A stretch of DNA of 64,000 bases. Origin: Rhodococcus sp. PAMC28707. GTDB lineage: Bacteria > Actinomycetota > Actinomycetes > Mycobacteriales > Mycobacteriaceae. The notes under the pieces are model-generated. The model saw nothing but the letters and a program-made list of their open reading frames with translations. It was not told the DNA's origin and did not search any database. Both the position numbers and the translations under genes were made by a program. The DNA lies in the NCBI RefSeq assembly GCF_004795915.1, contig NZ_CP039253.1, positions 1,922,001 through 1,986,000 of the forward strand. Direction: 5' to 3'. Positions 52,060 through 61,252 of this stretch are shown here, one piece after another (within the stretch, counting starts at the first letter, position 1; the number at the start of each line of letters is the position of its first letter).

Positions 52060-52581
52060 ATGCGCGTCCTGATTGCAACTTCGAGCCGGCACGGTTCGAC
52101 ACGTGAGATCGGACAGTGGCTTTCGTCCTCGCTGACCGATGCCCTACAGAATTCCGGTGTTTCGGCGACAGTGGAGGTTCGCGACGCAGCTGACGTGGAC
52201 AGCATCGCCGAATACGATGCGGTGATAATCGGCAGCGCCGTCTACATGGGCCGTTGGTTGCGAGGTGCTCGATCTCTCGTCGCGCGCCAACAGCCCGAAC
52301 TCGAAGCACGCCCGGTGTGGTTGTTCTCCAGCGGACCCATCGGCGCCGCCGGTAAGCCCTCGGCACCATCAGCCATGGACAAGGCATCGTGGGCGGTCGA
52401 GCACCGTGTCCTCGGAGGAAAGTTCGACCTGTCGACGCTTTCCTGGTTCGAGAGACTCGTAGTGCGGCTCATTCGAGCCGATGAGGGAGACGACCGATCA
52501 CGCGAAGAGATCGATGGGTGGGCGCGCTCGATCGGCGCGACACTGGCCGAGTCCGAGCCGACGGTTCCGACACTCCCGTGA
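52060..52581 (+). CDS. Flavodoxin-domain protein (HemG-like)
   Basis: The 173-residue protein has the FMN loop SSRHGSTREIGQWL near the N-terminus and VIIGSAVYMGRWL around the second flavin contact. It resembles menaquinone-dependent protoporphyrinogen oxidase (HemG) and related flavodoxin-fold proteins, which pass electrons to quinone. The GAAGGA ribosome site precedes ATG 52060. It is upstream of a USP and an alcohol dehydrogenase on the same strand, with a 108-base gap. The DosR box suggests induction by hypoxia. Confidence 0.82.
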   Translation: MRVLIATSSRHGSTREIGQWLSSSLTDALQNSGVSATVEVRDAADVDSIAEYDAVIIGSAVYMGRWLRGARSLVARQQPELEARPVWLFSSGPIGAAGKPSAPSAMDKASWAVEHRVLGGKFDLSTLSWFERLVVRLIRADEGDDRSREEIDGWARSIGATLAESEPTVPTLP

Positions 52582-52689
52582 CACCTTCGACGGTCCGCCC
52601 GATATCTGCTGGAATTCGTGCCGGTTGTCGGATGAACCTGTGGAGAAGTGAAGTCGCAACCGTAGAAGCGAGGCTATGCTCGATGCACT

Positions 52690-53628
52690 GTGCCCGATGG
52701 TCGACGGAGCGATCGTGAGAACCCTGTGAACGCAACGAACAAGCCTCCATCGACGACGGTCTGGACGAACACGGTGTTGACCGAAATCGTCGTCGGCGTC
52801 GATGGGTCGGAATCCTCCCGAGGCGCACTCGCGTGGGCGGCCGGGTTGGCACACGACGTCAAGGCAAGAATTCGGATCGTTTACGCACTGCCACAGCGAG
52901 AATCGGCGAACAGGGTGACGCGAGAGCTGCGCGCATCCAAACCACGACTCCTCGGCAAACGCCTTCTCCGGTCATCCCGCAACGAAGTCCATCGTATCGA
53001 TCCCGACATCGCAGTCGACACAGTGCTGACCGACGATCCCATCGCATCGTTCCTGGGCGCGCTGTCGCACACCGCAGATTTGATCGTGATCGGAGGCAAT
53101 CCTTCGAGTCCTGTTCGAGATGTCGTCTTCGGCCACCATGCAACTCGCATAGTCGCCGACGCCCGATGCCCGGTCGTCGTGTGGCGGCCGCATGCCGTCG
53201 CCCCCGCTGTGACTTCCCAGCCAGTCGTCGTCGGTGTCGACAACTCCGACTCTTCGCACGGCGCAATCCTCGGCGCATTCTGGTTCGCCGACACCTTGAA
53301 GGCTCCGCTCATGGCCCTCCACATGGTTTCATCAGGGAGCCATAGGCCGGCGACAACGGTGGATGCAGACGTACAGGAACCGAAAGAGGGATCTCTTGCT
53401 TGGCTGGGGTCTCGTGTGACGGCTACCTCCGAGCGTCATCCCTCGGTCGAGCTTCACCTGCATTGTCTCGAGGCATCGGCAGACCACGAGTTACGCAGGG
53501 CGTCCGAAACAGCGCGTCTCGTCGTCGTCGGGAGCCGAGGGCTCGGTCCTGTGGCGGGTTCGATCCGCGGCTCGGTCGGGCAATCGCTCGTACACAGTTC
53601 GCACTGTCCGATTCTGGTGGTGCGCTGA
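52690..53628 (+). CDS. Universal stress protein (tandem USP domains)
   Basis: The 312-residue frame begins at GTG 52690; GTG 52726 would give a 300-residue product with the first USP domain (IVVGVDGSESSRGALAW) close to the start. The first ATP motif is degenerate (GGNPSSPVRDVVFGHH), and the second fits (GSRGLGPVAGSIRGS). The alcohol dehydrogenase starts at the base after its stop, so the two are coupled. Probable DosR-type stress gene by neighbourhood. Confidence 0.88.
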   Translation: MPDGRRSDRENPVNATNKPPSTTVWTNTVLTEIVVGVDGSESSRGALAWAAGLAHDVKARIRIVYALPQRESANRVTRELRASKPRLLGKRLLRSSRNEVHRIDPDIAVDTVLTDDPIASFLGALSHTADLIVIGGNPSSPVRDVVFGHHATRIVADARCPVVVWRPHAVAPAVTSQPVVVGVDNSDSSHGAILGAFWFADTLKAPLMALHMVSSGSHRPATTVDADVQEPKEGSLAWLGSRVTATSERHPSVELHLHCLEASADHELRRASETARLVVVGSRGLGPVAGSIRGSVGQSLVHSSHCPILVVR

Positions 53629-54630
53629 GTGAAGGCCTGGCGGGTCACCGAACAGGGCAGCGTAGACGGCAGTCCCCTGCAGTTGGTCGATGAGCACATG
53701 CCTCGACCGACGTCCGGCGAGTTGCTCATATCTGTCCAAGCGTGCGGCGTGTGCCGAACCGACCTCCACGTCGTCGAAGGCGACCTTCCAATTCATCGGC
53801 CGCACGTAGTGCCCGGCCACGAAATCGTCGGCGCGATAACAGAAGTCGGAGACAACACCGAGACCGACTTCAGCGTGGGTGACATTGTCGGAATTCCATG
53901 GCTGCGTCACACCTGTGGCAACTGCCGATTTTGTGTGAGTGGTCGCGAAAACCTTTGCAAGGCATCGTTGTACACCGGATGGGATCACAACGGTGGGTTC
54001 GCGGAATACGCGGTGGCGCCGGCCGACTATGCCTTGGCACTACCGACCGGGTACAGCACCGAAGAACTGGCACCGTTGCTGTGCGCAGGGATCATCGGAT
54101 ACAGCGCCCTGCGCCGAGCCGAACTCCCGCCGTCGGGGAAGCTCGGTCTGTACGGCTTCGGCGCGAGCGCACACATAGTCGCTCAGCTGGCGCAGGCCGA
54201 CGGCGCTACCGTGCACGTCATGACTCGGGACCTCGGTGCCCGACAGCTCGCACTGAAGATGGGGCTCGCGTCGGCACAGGGCACCTTCGATTCACCACCG
54301 GAGAAGCTCGACGCCGCCATTGTTTTCGCGCCTATCGGTGAGGCTGTTCCGACGGCTTTGGAAGCCGTCGACTCCGGGGGAACCGTCGTACTGGCAGGCA
54401 TTCACATGACCGACATTCCGCGGCTGAACTACAACCGGCATCTTTTCCACGAAAAGCGACTGCTGAGCGTCGAAGCGAATACGCGGGTCGATGCTCGACA
54501 ATTCCTCGAACGCTGCCAGAGAACGCACCTGACGATCGAAACTACGGTTTACCCTTTCGACCGCGCACTGTTCGCCTTGAGGGATCTCCGCCACGGCCGT
54601 TTTGCCGGCGCTGCAGTCATCACATTCTGA
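53629..54630 (+). CDS. Zinc-dependent alcohol dehydrogenase (MDR family)
   Basis: The 333-residue enzyme has the catalytic zinc Cys42 in GVCRTDLH and His in VVPGHE. It also carries the four structural-zinc cysteines CGNCRFCVSGRENLC and the cofactor loop GLYGFGASAHI. It oxidises alcohols or reduces aldehydes with NAD(P). GTG 53629 directly follows the USP stop, so the genes are translationally coupled. It resembles Rv1862-type AdhA. Aldehyde disposal under low oxygen is a plausible role. Confidence 0.9.
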   Translation: MKAWRVTEQGSVDGSPLQLVDEHMPRPTSGELLISVQACGVCRTDLHVVEGDLPIHRPHVVPGHEIVGAITEVGDNTETDFSVGDIVGIPWLRHTCGNCRFCVSGRENLCKASLYTGWDHNGGFAEYAVAPADYALALPTGYSTEELAPLLCAGIIGYSALRRAELPPSGKLGLYGFGASAHIVAQLAQADGATVHVMTRDLGARQLALKMGLASAQGTFDSPPEKLDAAIVFAPIGEAVPTALEAVDSGGTVVLAGIHMTDIPRLNYNRHLFHEKRLLSVEANTRVDARQFLERCQRTHLTIETTVYPFDRALFALRDLRHGRFAGAAVITF

Positions 54631-54680
54631 CGCCGTCTTTTGTAGTGCACCACGGCCTGAACACCTTCGGCCGCACACTT

Positions 54681-54694
54681 GGGCACAAAGTCCC
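54681..54694. promoter_or_regulatory. DosR box (11/14 match)
   Basis: GGGCACAAAGTCCC retains GGG and the whole AAAGTCCC end of the consensus but loses the middle ACT. It lies 74 bases before the SHOCT mini-protein gene. Confidence 0.55.
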
Positions 54695-54768
54695 TTCTCC
54701 TGGTCCGTGAGGCTGAGTCAAAATGATGATAAGAAGTCGACACCCGGTCACCGAGAAGGACAAAATTC

Positions 54769-54981
54769 ATGACGCTCGCGCTCGTAGCCACCCTTGCCGT
54801 GGCAGCTGCTGTCGGGACTGTGCGGTTCGGCTTCCGCTCGCCTGTCATCCGAACCGCGACGCACCTCGATGGGCCCGGCACGTTGGAGGAGCTGTTCGCT
54901 GCACGCTATGCGCGCGGCGATATCGATCTGCTCCAGTATCGAACCCTTCTCGACCATGTAGCAATGCAACTCCGCGGCTGA
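54769..54981 (+). CDS. Membrane-anchored SHOCT-type mini-protein
   Basis: The 70-residue protein has one N-terminal hydrophobic helix (LALVATLAVAAAVGTV) and a C-terminal SHOCT-like motif (LEELFAARYARGDIDLLQYRTLLDHV), a short two-helix domain found in stress proteins. AGAAGGA gives a good ribosome site. It lies between the ADH and SulP genes, 74 bases after the DosR-like box. Confidence 0.78.
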   Translation: MTLALVATLAVAAAVGTVRFGFRSPVIRTATHLDGPGTLEELFAARYARGDIDLLQYRTLLDHVAMQLRG

Positions 54982-55039
54982 CTCCAATCCGGCTCGAGCT
55001 GTTCATGTCCACAGTTGACGGCGATGCAAGGAGGCATCG

Positions 55040-56824
55040 ATGCATCCGAAGTCGGCGTTGACACGTCGGGTGCGTTGTGTACGGCCGGTATTGTTTTCAT
55101 CGTTGCAGGATTATCGGTGGTCCTGGCTACTCGGCGATCTGCTCGCGGGACTTACACTTTTGTCGATCGCGGTGCCCGAGCAATTGGCCACTGCACGGCT
55201 GGCAGGTATGCCGCCGATCACGGGCTTCTACGCGTTCGTTGCAGGCACACTCCTGTTCGCGTTGCTCGGATCGAACCGGCAGATGTCGATCGGGGCCGAT
55301 TCGACGATCGCCCCACTCTTCGCCGTCGGAATCGCCACTGCGGTATCGACCGCCCCCGGTGATTATGTGGCGTCGGTGGGAATCCTCGCGGTGATGGTGG
55401 GTGTGATCGTGGCCCTGGTGGGCCTACTGCGACTCGGATGGATTGCCGAGTTCCTGTCGACGCCGATCATCGCTGGGTTCCTCGGTGGAGTCGCGATCAT
55501 CATTGTTGTGCATCAGCTGCCCGACCTGCTCGGCCTGCCAGCCGTCAGCGGGGGGACGTTGAACCGAATCCGACTGATCGTCAGCGATCCTGCCATGGTA
55601 AACGGCTGGACGTTGGGTATCGGGGCCGGGGTTTTCGCTGTCGTGTTTCTCGCCGATCAGGTGGATCGACGGATTCCGGGTGCGTTGATCGCACTGGTGG
55701 GATCGACGATCCTCGTCGGTGCGTTGAATCTGACTTCCCACGGGGTAGCAGTGCTGGGTTCGCTCGCACACGGCGCTCCACATCTCGGCCTGCACGGGGT
55801 GTCGTGGTCGGCGTTGAGCACACTTGCGCCCATCGCCGGTGTCGTCGCACTGGTGATCGTCAGCCAGAGTGCGGCGACCACGCGCGCTTTCGCCGACAAG
55901 AGCGGTTATGACGTGGATGTCAATCGCGACTTCCTCGGCATCGGAGCCGGCAATGTCGCCGCAGGCCTGGTGGGTGCGTTTCCGGTGAACGCGAGCCCGC
56001 CACGAACTGCAGCAGTGGTTTCGGCGTCGGGACGGACCCAGGTAGCGGGCATCGCTGCTGCCTGCGCGCTCGTGTTGCTGATCCCCGCTCTGGCGCTCCT
56101 CGAGAACCTGCCGGTGGCAACCCTGGCTGCGATTCTGATCTTCATCGCCACCCGAATCGTGCACGTACGCGAGCTGATCGATATCGCCCGCTACGACCGT
56201 TTCGAGTTCGCTCTCGCTGTGGTCACTCTCCTGACAGTTGCCCTCGTTGGTGTCGAGTACGGCATCGGCGTGGCGGTAGCGTTGGCAATTCTGGACCGCA
56301 CCCGCCTCAGCGCACGTCCCCACCTTCACGTACTGGGACACATCCCATCGACAACCAGTTGGGTGCCCCTGAGCTACACCGAACAAGCGAGGAAGGTTCC
56401 CGGGGTACTCGTCGTGCAGTTCGCGACACCTCTGTGGTACGCCAACGCAACCGAATTTCGAACCGAGATCACCGCCACAATCGACGCCGCGGATGATCCC
56501 CTGCACCTCGTCGTGCTCGACACGATGGGGATGACCGATATCGACTACACGGGAGCGCACTCATTGCGGCAGTTGATCGATCAACTCCGCTCGAGAGGAA
56601 TCACCTTCGCAATGGCAAGAACCAGCAAGACGGCGCGCAGAGGTTTGGCGCGGAGTGGACTGCTCGCGCTGATCGGAGAGGAGCACCTGTTCGAATCCGT
56701 AGGAGAAGCCGTGAGCGCCCTCAGTTCCCGATTGGAAGCCGAGAGCACACCAATTACGTCGCAGTCGAATTCACCCAACGATGATGAGGTCGCGGATCGA
56801 GGATTCGGTAGGCAAGGAGTTTGA
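55040..56824 (+). CDS. SulP-family anion transporter with STAS domain (second copy)
   Basis: The 594-residue protein starts at ATG 55040 with AAGGAGG just before. It has the SulP segment TLLSIAVPEQLATARLAGMPP, about ten helices and a STAS domain (VVLDTMGMTDIDYTGAHSLR). It differs clearly from the ArsR-linked SulP and may move a different anion. Its 3' end overlaps the convergent P-type ATPase by 71 bases. Proximity to USP genes suggests a stress role. Confidence 0.9.
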   Translation: MHPKSALTRRVRCVRPVLFSSLQDYRWSWLLGDLLAGLTLLSIAVPEQLATARLAGMPPITGFYAFVAGTLLFALLGSNRQMSIGADSTIAPLFAVGIATAVSTAPGDYVASVGILAVMVGVIVALVGLLRLGWIAEFLSTPIIAGFLGGVAIIIVVHQLPDLLGLPAVSGGTLNRIRLIVSDPAMVNGWTLGIGAGVFAVVFLADQVDRRIPGALIALVGSTILVGALNLTSHGVAVLGSLAHGAPHLGLHGVSWSALSTLAPIAGVVALVIVSQSAATTRAFADKSGYDVDVNRDFLGIGAGNVAAGLVGAFPVNASPPRTAAVVSASGRTQVAGIAAACALVLLIPALALLENLPVATLAAILIFIATRIVHVRELIDIARYDRFEFALAVVTLLTVALVGVEYGIGVAVALAILDRTRLSARPHLHVLGHIPSTTSWVPLSYTEQARKVPGVLVVQFATPLWYANATEFRTEITATIDAADDPLHLVVLDTMGMTDIDYTGAHSLRQLIDQLRSRGITFAMARTSKTARRGLARSGLLALIGEEHLFESVGEAVSALSSRLEAESTPITSQSNSPNDDEVADRGFGRQGV

Positions 56825-59249
56825 TGCGGTCACTGACAAGGAACCACAGGAGTGCGTAACCCCAGACTGCCGCGGCCCATCCCCAGCCGAGAGGGGACAT
56901 GAAGAGCCCGTAGACGGCTATGAGAGTCGCGACGGCCTGGGTGCCGCAGACAGCGATCAGCAGGATGCGGGCGGGCCGAATGGACCAGAACGGCCCGCGG
57001 GTGCGGGTCAGGAAGATCGTCAGGTGCCCGGCGACGGAAAGCATGAGATACATCAACGTCTGTACGCGCGCGTGGCCGAGTTCGAAGACACGGTCCCCCA
57101 GGTAGAACAATCCGAAAGCGGCGATCGGCCCAACCACACCCAGAACTGTGGCAATACCGAGCACCATGCGCATGTTCCATGCTTCGGGTTCGTTGCGGTA
57201 GTGCACTTTGTCATAGGCAATGGACAATATGGCGCCGTCGTTGAGCAGCGCGAGCATCACGATCATGATGGCGGTGACCGGATAGAAGTTGAAGACCAGG
57301 ATGGCAACGGTCATGAACAGCAGCACCCGCAACGTCTCCGCGATGCGGTAGATGGCGTAGCTGTTCATCCGCTGAAAGATCTTGCGGCTCTCCTTGATCG
57401 CCTCGATGATGACCGAGAGACCAGGAGTCATCAGTACGATATCGGCGGCCGCGCGGGCGGCGTCGGTGGCACCGGAGACGGCAATGCCGCAGTCCGCCTT
57501 CTTCAATGCGGGGGCGTCGTTGACCCCGTCCCCGGTCATGCCGGCGATGTGGCCACGCTTCTGTAGCACGTCGACGATGTGGTACTTGTGCTCTGGAAAG
57601 ACTTGAGCGAAACCGTCTGCGGTCTCGATGGATTCGGTCACCGCTGCCGATTCGTTCTTCTTCACGTCACCCAATGCCGCTGCATCTAGAATGTGTGTGC
57701 CCAAACCAATTTTGGACGCAGTTTCTTTGGCGATGGCCAGCGCATCGCCGGTGACCATCTTGACGGTGACGCCCATCGCGGCAGCGGTGGAGATGGTTTC
57801 CGCAGCGTCCTCGCGCGGAGGATCGAACAAGGGCAGGACTCCGACGAAGCGCCAGTCACCGTCTTTGTCGGCGCGGGCCACGCCCAGCGACCGGAATCCG
57901 TGCGCGGCGAAATCATCGACGGCACCGTCGGCGGCTCGGGTGATCTGTTCAGACGGTGTGGCCAGCGCCAAGATGACCTGTGGCGCGCCCTTCGTGACTC
58001 GGAACGTAGCCCCGTCGGATGCGCTGACGGTAGCCTCGGTGCGTTTGTGCACCGGGTCGAAAGGTGCGAAATGAGTGACTGTGAAGGTGTTCAAGATTGT
58101 CTCATCGTCGAGTCCGCCCAAGACTGCACGGTCGATGGGGTCGTCATTGTCCGCGCGCGAGGCCAGCGCACCATCGAGAACGACAGCTGCCGGAATCACA
58201 CCATCGACGGCGAACGGGACACCCAACGTGAGTGAGTTCTGGGTGAGTGTGCCTGTTTTGTCGGCGCACAGCACGTCCACACCGGCAAGTTCCTCGATGG
58301 CAACCAATCGGCTCACGATGGCCTGCTTCTTGGCGAGCAGCCGTGCGCCTACGGCCATCGTCACCGACAACACGGTCGGCATTGCCACCGGGATCGACGC
58401 AACGGTCAGGACCAGCGCGAACTGCAGAGTCGTGAGGATCTGGTCTCCGCGCAGCACGGCTACCAAGACGATGAGCGAGACAAGCGCAACCGCCAGAATG
58501 ATCAGGTAGTTGCCGATCTGAAGCACAGCCTTTTGAAAATGGCTCACTGTGTGCGCGTCTTGCACCAATTCCGCGGTCTTCCCGAAATAGGTGCCGCTAC
58601 CGGTGGCGTACACCAACGCACTGGCTTCCCCTTGTCGGATGACCGACCCCGAGAACACCGCGTCGCCGGTTGCGGCAGCAGCAGGCAGAGACTCCCCGGT
58701 CAGTGCCGACTGATCGACCTCGATGTCATCACCATCGAGCAGTCGTGCATCAGCAGGAACGATGTCACCGAGACGTAAGCGGATAACGTCACCCGGCACC
58801 AGCTCTCGTGCCGGTGCCGAAATCGACTTACCATCGCGGGTGACGCGCGCAGTGATAGCCAACTTGGCTTTGAGCGCGTCGATCGCGTTGCCTGCCTGAC
58901 GTTCCTCGGTGTATCCGACGACACCGTTCGCCACTAGCAGCACCAGAATGATGAAGAAATCCGGCCAGTGCCCGACTGCGCCGGACAGAATGACGGCGAT
59001 CTCGATCATCCACGGGATCGGGCCCCAGAAGTAGCTCAGGAATTTCAGCAGTGGATTGGTCTTGTGTTCAGCAATCTCGTTCGGCCCGTACTGCACCAAC
59101 CGCTTCGCAGCATCGGCAATGCTCAGTCCGTCCGGTGAGTAGCCGAGCTGCGTCTTTACGGTGGCCAGCGGCACCGACTTGAAATCGATATCCGGTGCAG
59201 GCTGGTCCGCAGACCGTCGCGGCGCGGTCTGCGGGTCAGCCGCGGTCAT
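56754..59249 (-). CDS. P3A-type plasma-membrane proton ATPase-like pump
   Basis: The 831-residue P-type ATPase has TGES at 184-187, the phosphorylated Asp330 in ADKTGTL, PVAMP in helix 4 and MTGDGVNDAPALKKAD. The P3A type (plasma-membrane H+-ATPase) pumps protons out. PVAMP and the short tail fit the class better than calcium or magnesium pumps. ATG 59249 overlaps a short upstream frame. Under acid or hypoxia it would maintain membrane potential. Confidence 0.9.
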   Translation of the reverse strand: MTAADPQTAPRRSADQPAPDIDFKSVPLATVKTQLGYSPDGLSIADAAKRLVQYGPNEIAEHKTNPLLKFLSYFWGPIPWMIEIAVILSGAVGHWPDFFIILVLLVANGVVGYTEERQAGNAIDALKAKLAITARVTRDGKSISAPARELVPGDVIRLRLGDIVPADARLLDGDDIEVDQSALTGESLPAAAATGDAVFSGSVIRQGEASALVYATGSGTYFGKTAELVQDAHTVSHFQKAVLQIGNYLIILAVALVSLIVLVAVLRGDQILTTLQFALVLTVASIPVAMPTVLSVTMAVGARLLAKKQAIVSRLVAIEELAGVDVLCADKTGTLTQNSLTLGVPFAVDGVIPAAVVLDGALASRADNDDPIDRAVLGGLDDETILNTFTVTHFAPFDPVHKRTEATVSASDGATFRVTKGAPQVILALATPSEQITRAADGAVDDFAAHGFRSLGVARADKDGDWRFVGVLPLFDPPREDAAETISTAAAMGVTVKMVTGDALAIAKETASKIGLGTHILDAAALGDVKKNESAAVTESIETADGFAQVFPEHKYHIVDVLQKRGHIAGMTGDGVNDAPALKKADCGIAVSGATDAARAAADIVLMTPGLSVIIEAIKESRKIFQRMNSYAIYRIAETLRVLLFMTVAILVFNFYPVTAIMIVMLALLNDGAILSIAYDKVHYRNEPEAWNMRMVLGIATVLGVVGPIAAFGLFYLGDRVFELGHARVQTLMYLMLSVAGHLTIFLTRTRGPFWSIRPARILLIAVCGTQAVATLIAVYGLFMSPLGWGWAAAVWGYALLWFLVSDRIKLLAYRILDPRPHHRWVNSTAT

Positions 59250-59311
59250 AGCGCTGACCTGCTGCCGGCACCAAAGACATTGGGCGCGAAAAGGTCCGGT
59301 GAAGAATTCAT
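59246..59311 (-). CDS. Possible 21-aa leader peptide of the proton ATPase
   Basis: A 21-codon frame starts at ATG 59311 with GGGGA five bases upstream. Its TGA overlaps the ATPase ATG (ATGA). The peptide has no recognised domain, so translational coupling is the only support. Confidence 0.3.
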   Translation of the reverse strand: MNSSPDLFAPNVFGAGSRSAL

Positions 59312-59465
59312 GGCGATCCCCGAAAATTGCGGTGTCACCGAAGTGTCCGGCTGTGAGCGATTGCTCTGAGGGGTGCGGCTGACAGCCACCTTCATTTCGG
59401 ACTGGCTGAGTGTCTCAACACAGTTGACGCTACACCCCATCGACCTGGACGGAGCGGATCGCGAT

Positions 59466-60269
59466 TCAGACCGGGTGGTGACGGGCAATCGCACGGCGAA
59501 CGGCTTCGTCGACGATGTGTTGGGCCACCTCCCCCAATTTGCGATGCTCGGCCTGGCTGATCGCCCTCAGTTGACTGAAAGCGTCCTCGGCACTGCTCCC
59601 GCTGCGTCCGCGAAGCAGGCCGATCGCTTGATCGATCACCGGCCGTGTCGACAGAGCGCTCTGTAGCTGAGCAGCCAGTGTCGTCGCCTGGGCGAGGATC
59701 TGGGCATTGCGGACGGCGACTGCCGCGGGTTTGGCGAACAGTTCCCCGAGCTCGACGGCGTGCTCACCGAAGACATTCTTACCTCGGGCGTAGACGTTGA
59801 TGGCCCCGACCACACGGTCAGGCAGCAACAGCGGTAGCGACAGTGCACTGTGCACGCCCAGTCTGCCCACACGTGGACCGAATCGCGGCCACATCTGCTC
59901 CCCGCCCAATGACCCCGACCGCACTGTGCGGCGCTCCGAGGCTGCGGTGATGCAGGGCCCCTCGTGCAGCGTCACATACTGAATCTTGTCGATTTCGGCG
60001 ACGAACGGAGCGCTCGCTGCCAATGCCTCGACCAAGTTGTCGGTCCGGTCGACGCGCAACAGTGTTACCCCAGCACCATCCGCGCCAGGGATCGCACGAA
60101 CTGCGAAAGCCGCGACGTCGGTCAACAACTCGAGGAGCCCGCCGCTACCCGCCACCAGCCCTGCCAATTCACCTATGGCGCTTCGTAAGTCGTCGAAATC
60201 TGTGCTGACCTGCTCCGCAGTCAACGATCCAGCTCGAATATTGTGAACCACTTCGGTGAACTCCGTCAT
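59466..60269 (-). CDS. GAF-ANTAR domain RNA-binding regulator
   Basis: The 267-residue protein starts at ATG 60269 (AAGGGA upstream). A GAF domain spans about 50-200 (GADGAGVTLLRV, HEGPCITA, then VVGAINVYA). A C-terminal ANTAR domain (LSTRPVIDQAIGLLRGRSG, then AFSQLRAISQ) binds tandem RNA hairpins to prevent termination. It probably senses a small ligand. It is divergent from the phosphoglucomutase/GH65 pair. Confidence 0.9.
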   Translation of the reverse strand: MTEFTEVVHNIRAGSLTAEQVSTDFDDLRSAIGELAGLVAGSGGLLELLTDVAAFAVRAIPGADGAGVTLLRVDRTDNLVEALAASAPFVAEIDKIQYVTLHEGPCITAASERRTVRSGSLGGEQMWPRFGPRVGRLGVHSALSLPLLLPDRVVGAINVYARGKNVFGEHAVELGELFAKPAAVAVRNAQILAQATTLAAQLQSALSTRPVIDQAIGLLRGRSGSSAEDAFSQLRAISQAEHRKLGEVAQHIVDEAVRRAIARHHPV

Positions 60270-60466
60270 CTGTATTTCCCTTAGCGCTCGATCAGTCCGC
60301 TCCAGGCCGCCGTACCGAGACAGACCTCCGACGACATGCCCATACAGCCGACGGCCGTGAGGTGAATTCTCACACCAACAGTAGCGCCGTCGCGGATACA
60401 AATTGAGGTGAATCTTGCCGGTCCTCATCCAAATACAAATAATTGCCAAGAGAATTTAAAGTGCTG

Positions 60467-61252
60467 ATGGTTCCTTGCCGCGGCGGGTGGCAGCGTAGCG
60501 TCGACGTCGTGTTGGGTCTCCCGGATCAGGTACGCGGCTGTCTGTTCGATCTCGACGGTGTGCTGACGCAAACAGCTACAGTGCACGCGGCTGCATGGAA
60601 ACAGATGTTCGACGCCTATCTCCGAGATCGGGCCGAGAAGTCGGATACCGAATTCGTGCCGTTCGACCGGGTCTCCGACTATGACGCTTACGTCGACGGC
60701 AAACCACGTGCAGATGGGACACGGTCCTTCCTCGAGTCGCGCGGAATCGAGTTGCCCGAAGGAGCCGACGATGAGCAGCCAGAGCGGTACACCGTGCAGG
60801 GCCTGGGGGCACGAAAGAACACAATTTTGCTCCGAATGATCCACCGCGACGGGGTGACGGCCTACGAGGGATCAGTCCGCTATGTGCACGCAGCGCGTGA
60901 CGCCGGATTGGCGCGCGCAGTGGTCTCGTCGAGCATCAACTGCCGTGACGTGCTCGCCTCGGCGGGGATCGAGGATCTTTTCGACGCCCGCATCGACGGA
61001 GTCGTCGCGCGCCGCGACCATCTGCGAGGCAAACCGGAACCCGACACGTTCCTCGCGGGTGCACATGCGCTGCAGGTGGAACCATCACAGGCGGCGGTGT
61101 TCGAGGACGCTCTCGCCGGGGTGGCGGCAGGTCGAGCAGGCGGCTTCGGTTTCGTCGTAGGAGTCGATCGGGTCGGGCAAGCCGACGCGCTACGTGCGCA
61201 TGGGGCCGACATCGTGGTGACCGATCTGGCCGAACTGTTCGACCGGCGATGA
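60467..61252 (+). CDS. Beta-phosphoglucomutase-like HAD hydrolase (Rv3400-like)
   Basis: The 261-residue HAD enzyme carries the nucleophile motif LFDLDGVLT and the C-terminal FEDALAGVAAGRAGGF, and resembles Rv3400, which it matches in length. It would interconvert beta-glucose 1-phosphate and glucose 6-phosphate. I use ATG 60467; GTG 60509 would remove 14 residues. The stop overlaps the GH65 ATG (ATGA), so the pair acts together: GH65 releases beta-glucose 1-phosphate, which this mutase isomerises. Confidence 0.88.
   Translation: MVPCRGGWQRSVDVVLGLPDQVRGCLFDLDGVLTQTATVHAAAWKQMFDAYLRDRAEKSDTEFVPFDRVSDYDAYVDGKPRADGTRSFLESRGIELPEGADDEQPERYTVQGLGARKNTILLRMIHRDGVTAYEGSVRYVHAARDAGLARAVVSSSINCRDVLASAGIEDLFDARIDGVVARRDHLRGKPEPDTFLAGAHALQVEPSQAAVFEDALAGVAAGRAGGFGFVVGVDRVGQADALRAHGADIVVTDLAELFDRR

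Noticed and set aside
55424..56560. A 378-codon minus-strand frame inside the second SulP gene
   Set aside because: It is an antisense shadow of the SulP coding region with histidine- and arginine-rich content and no domain.
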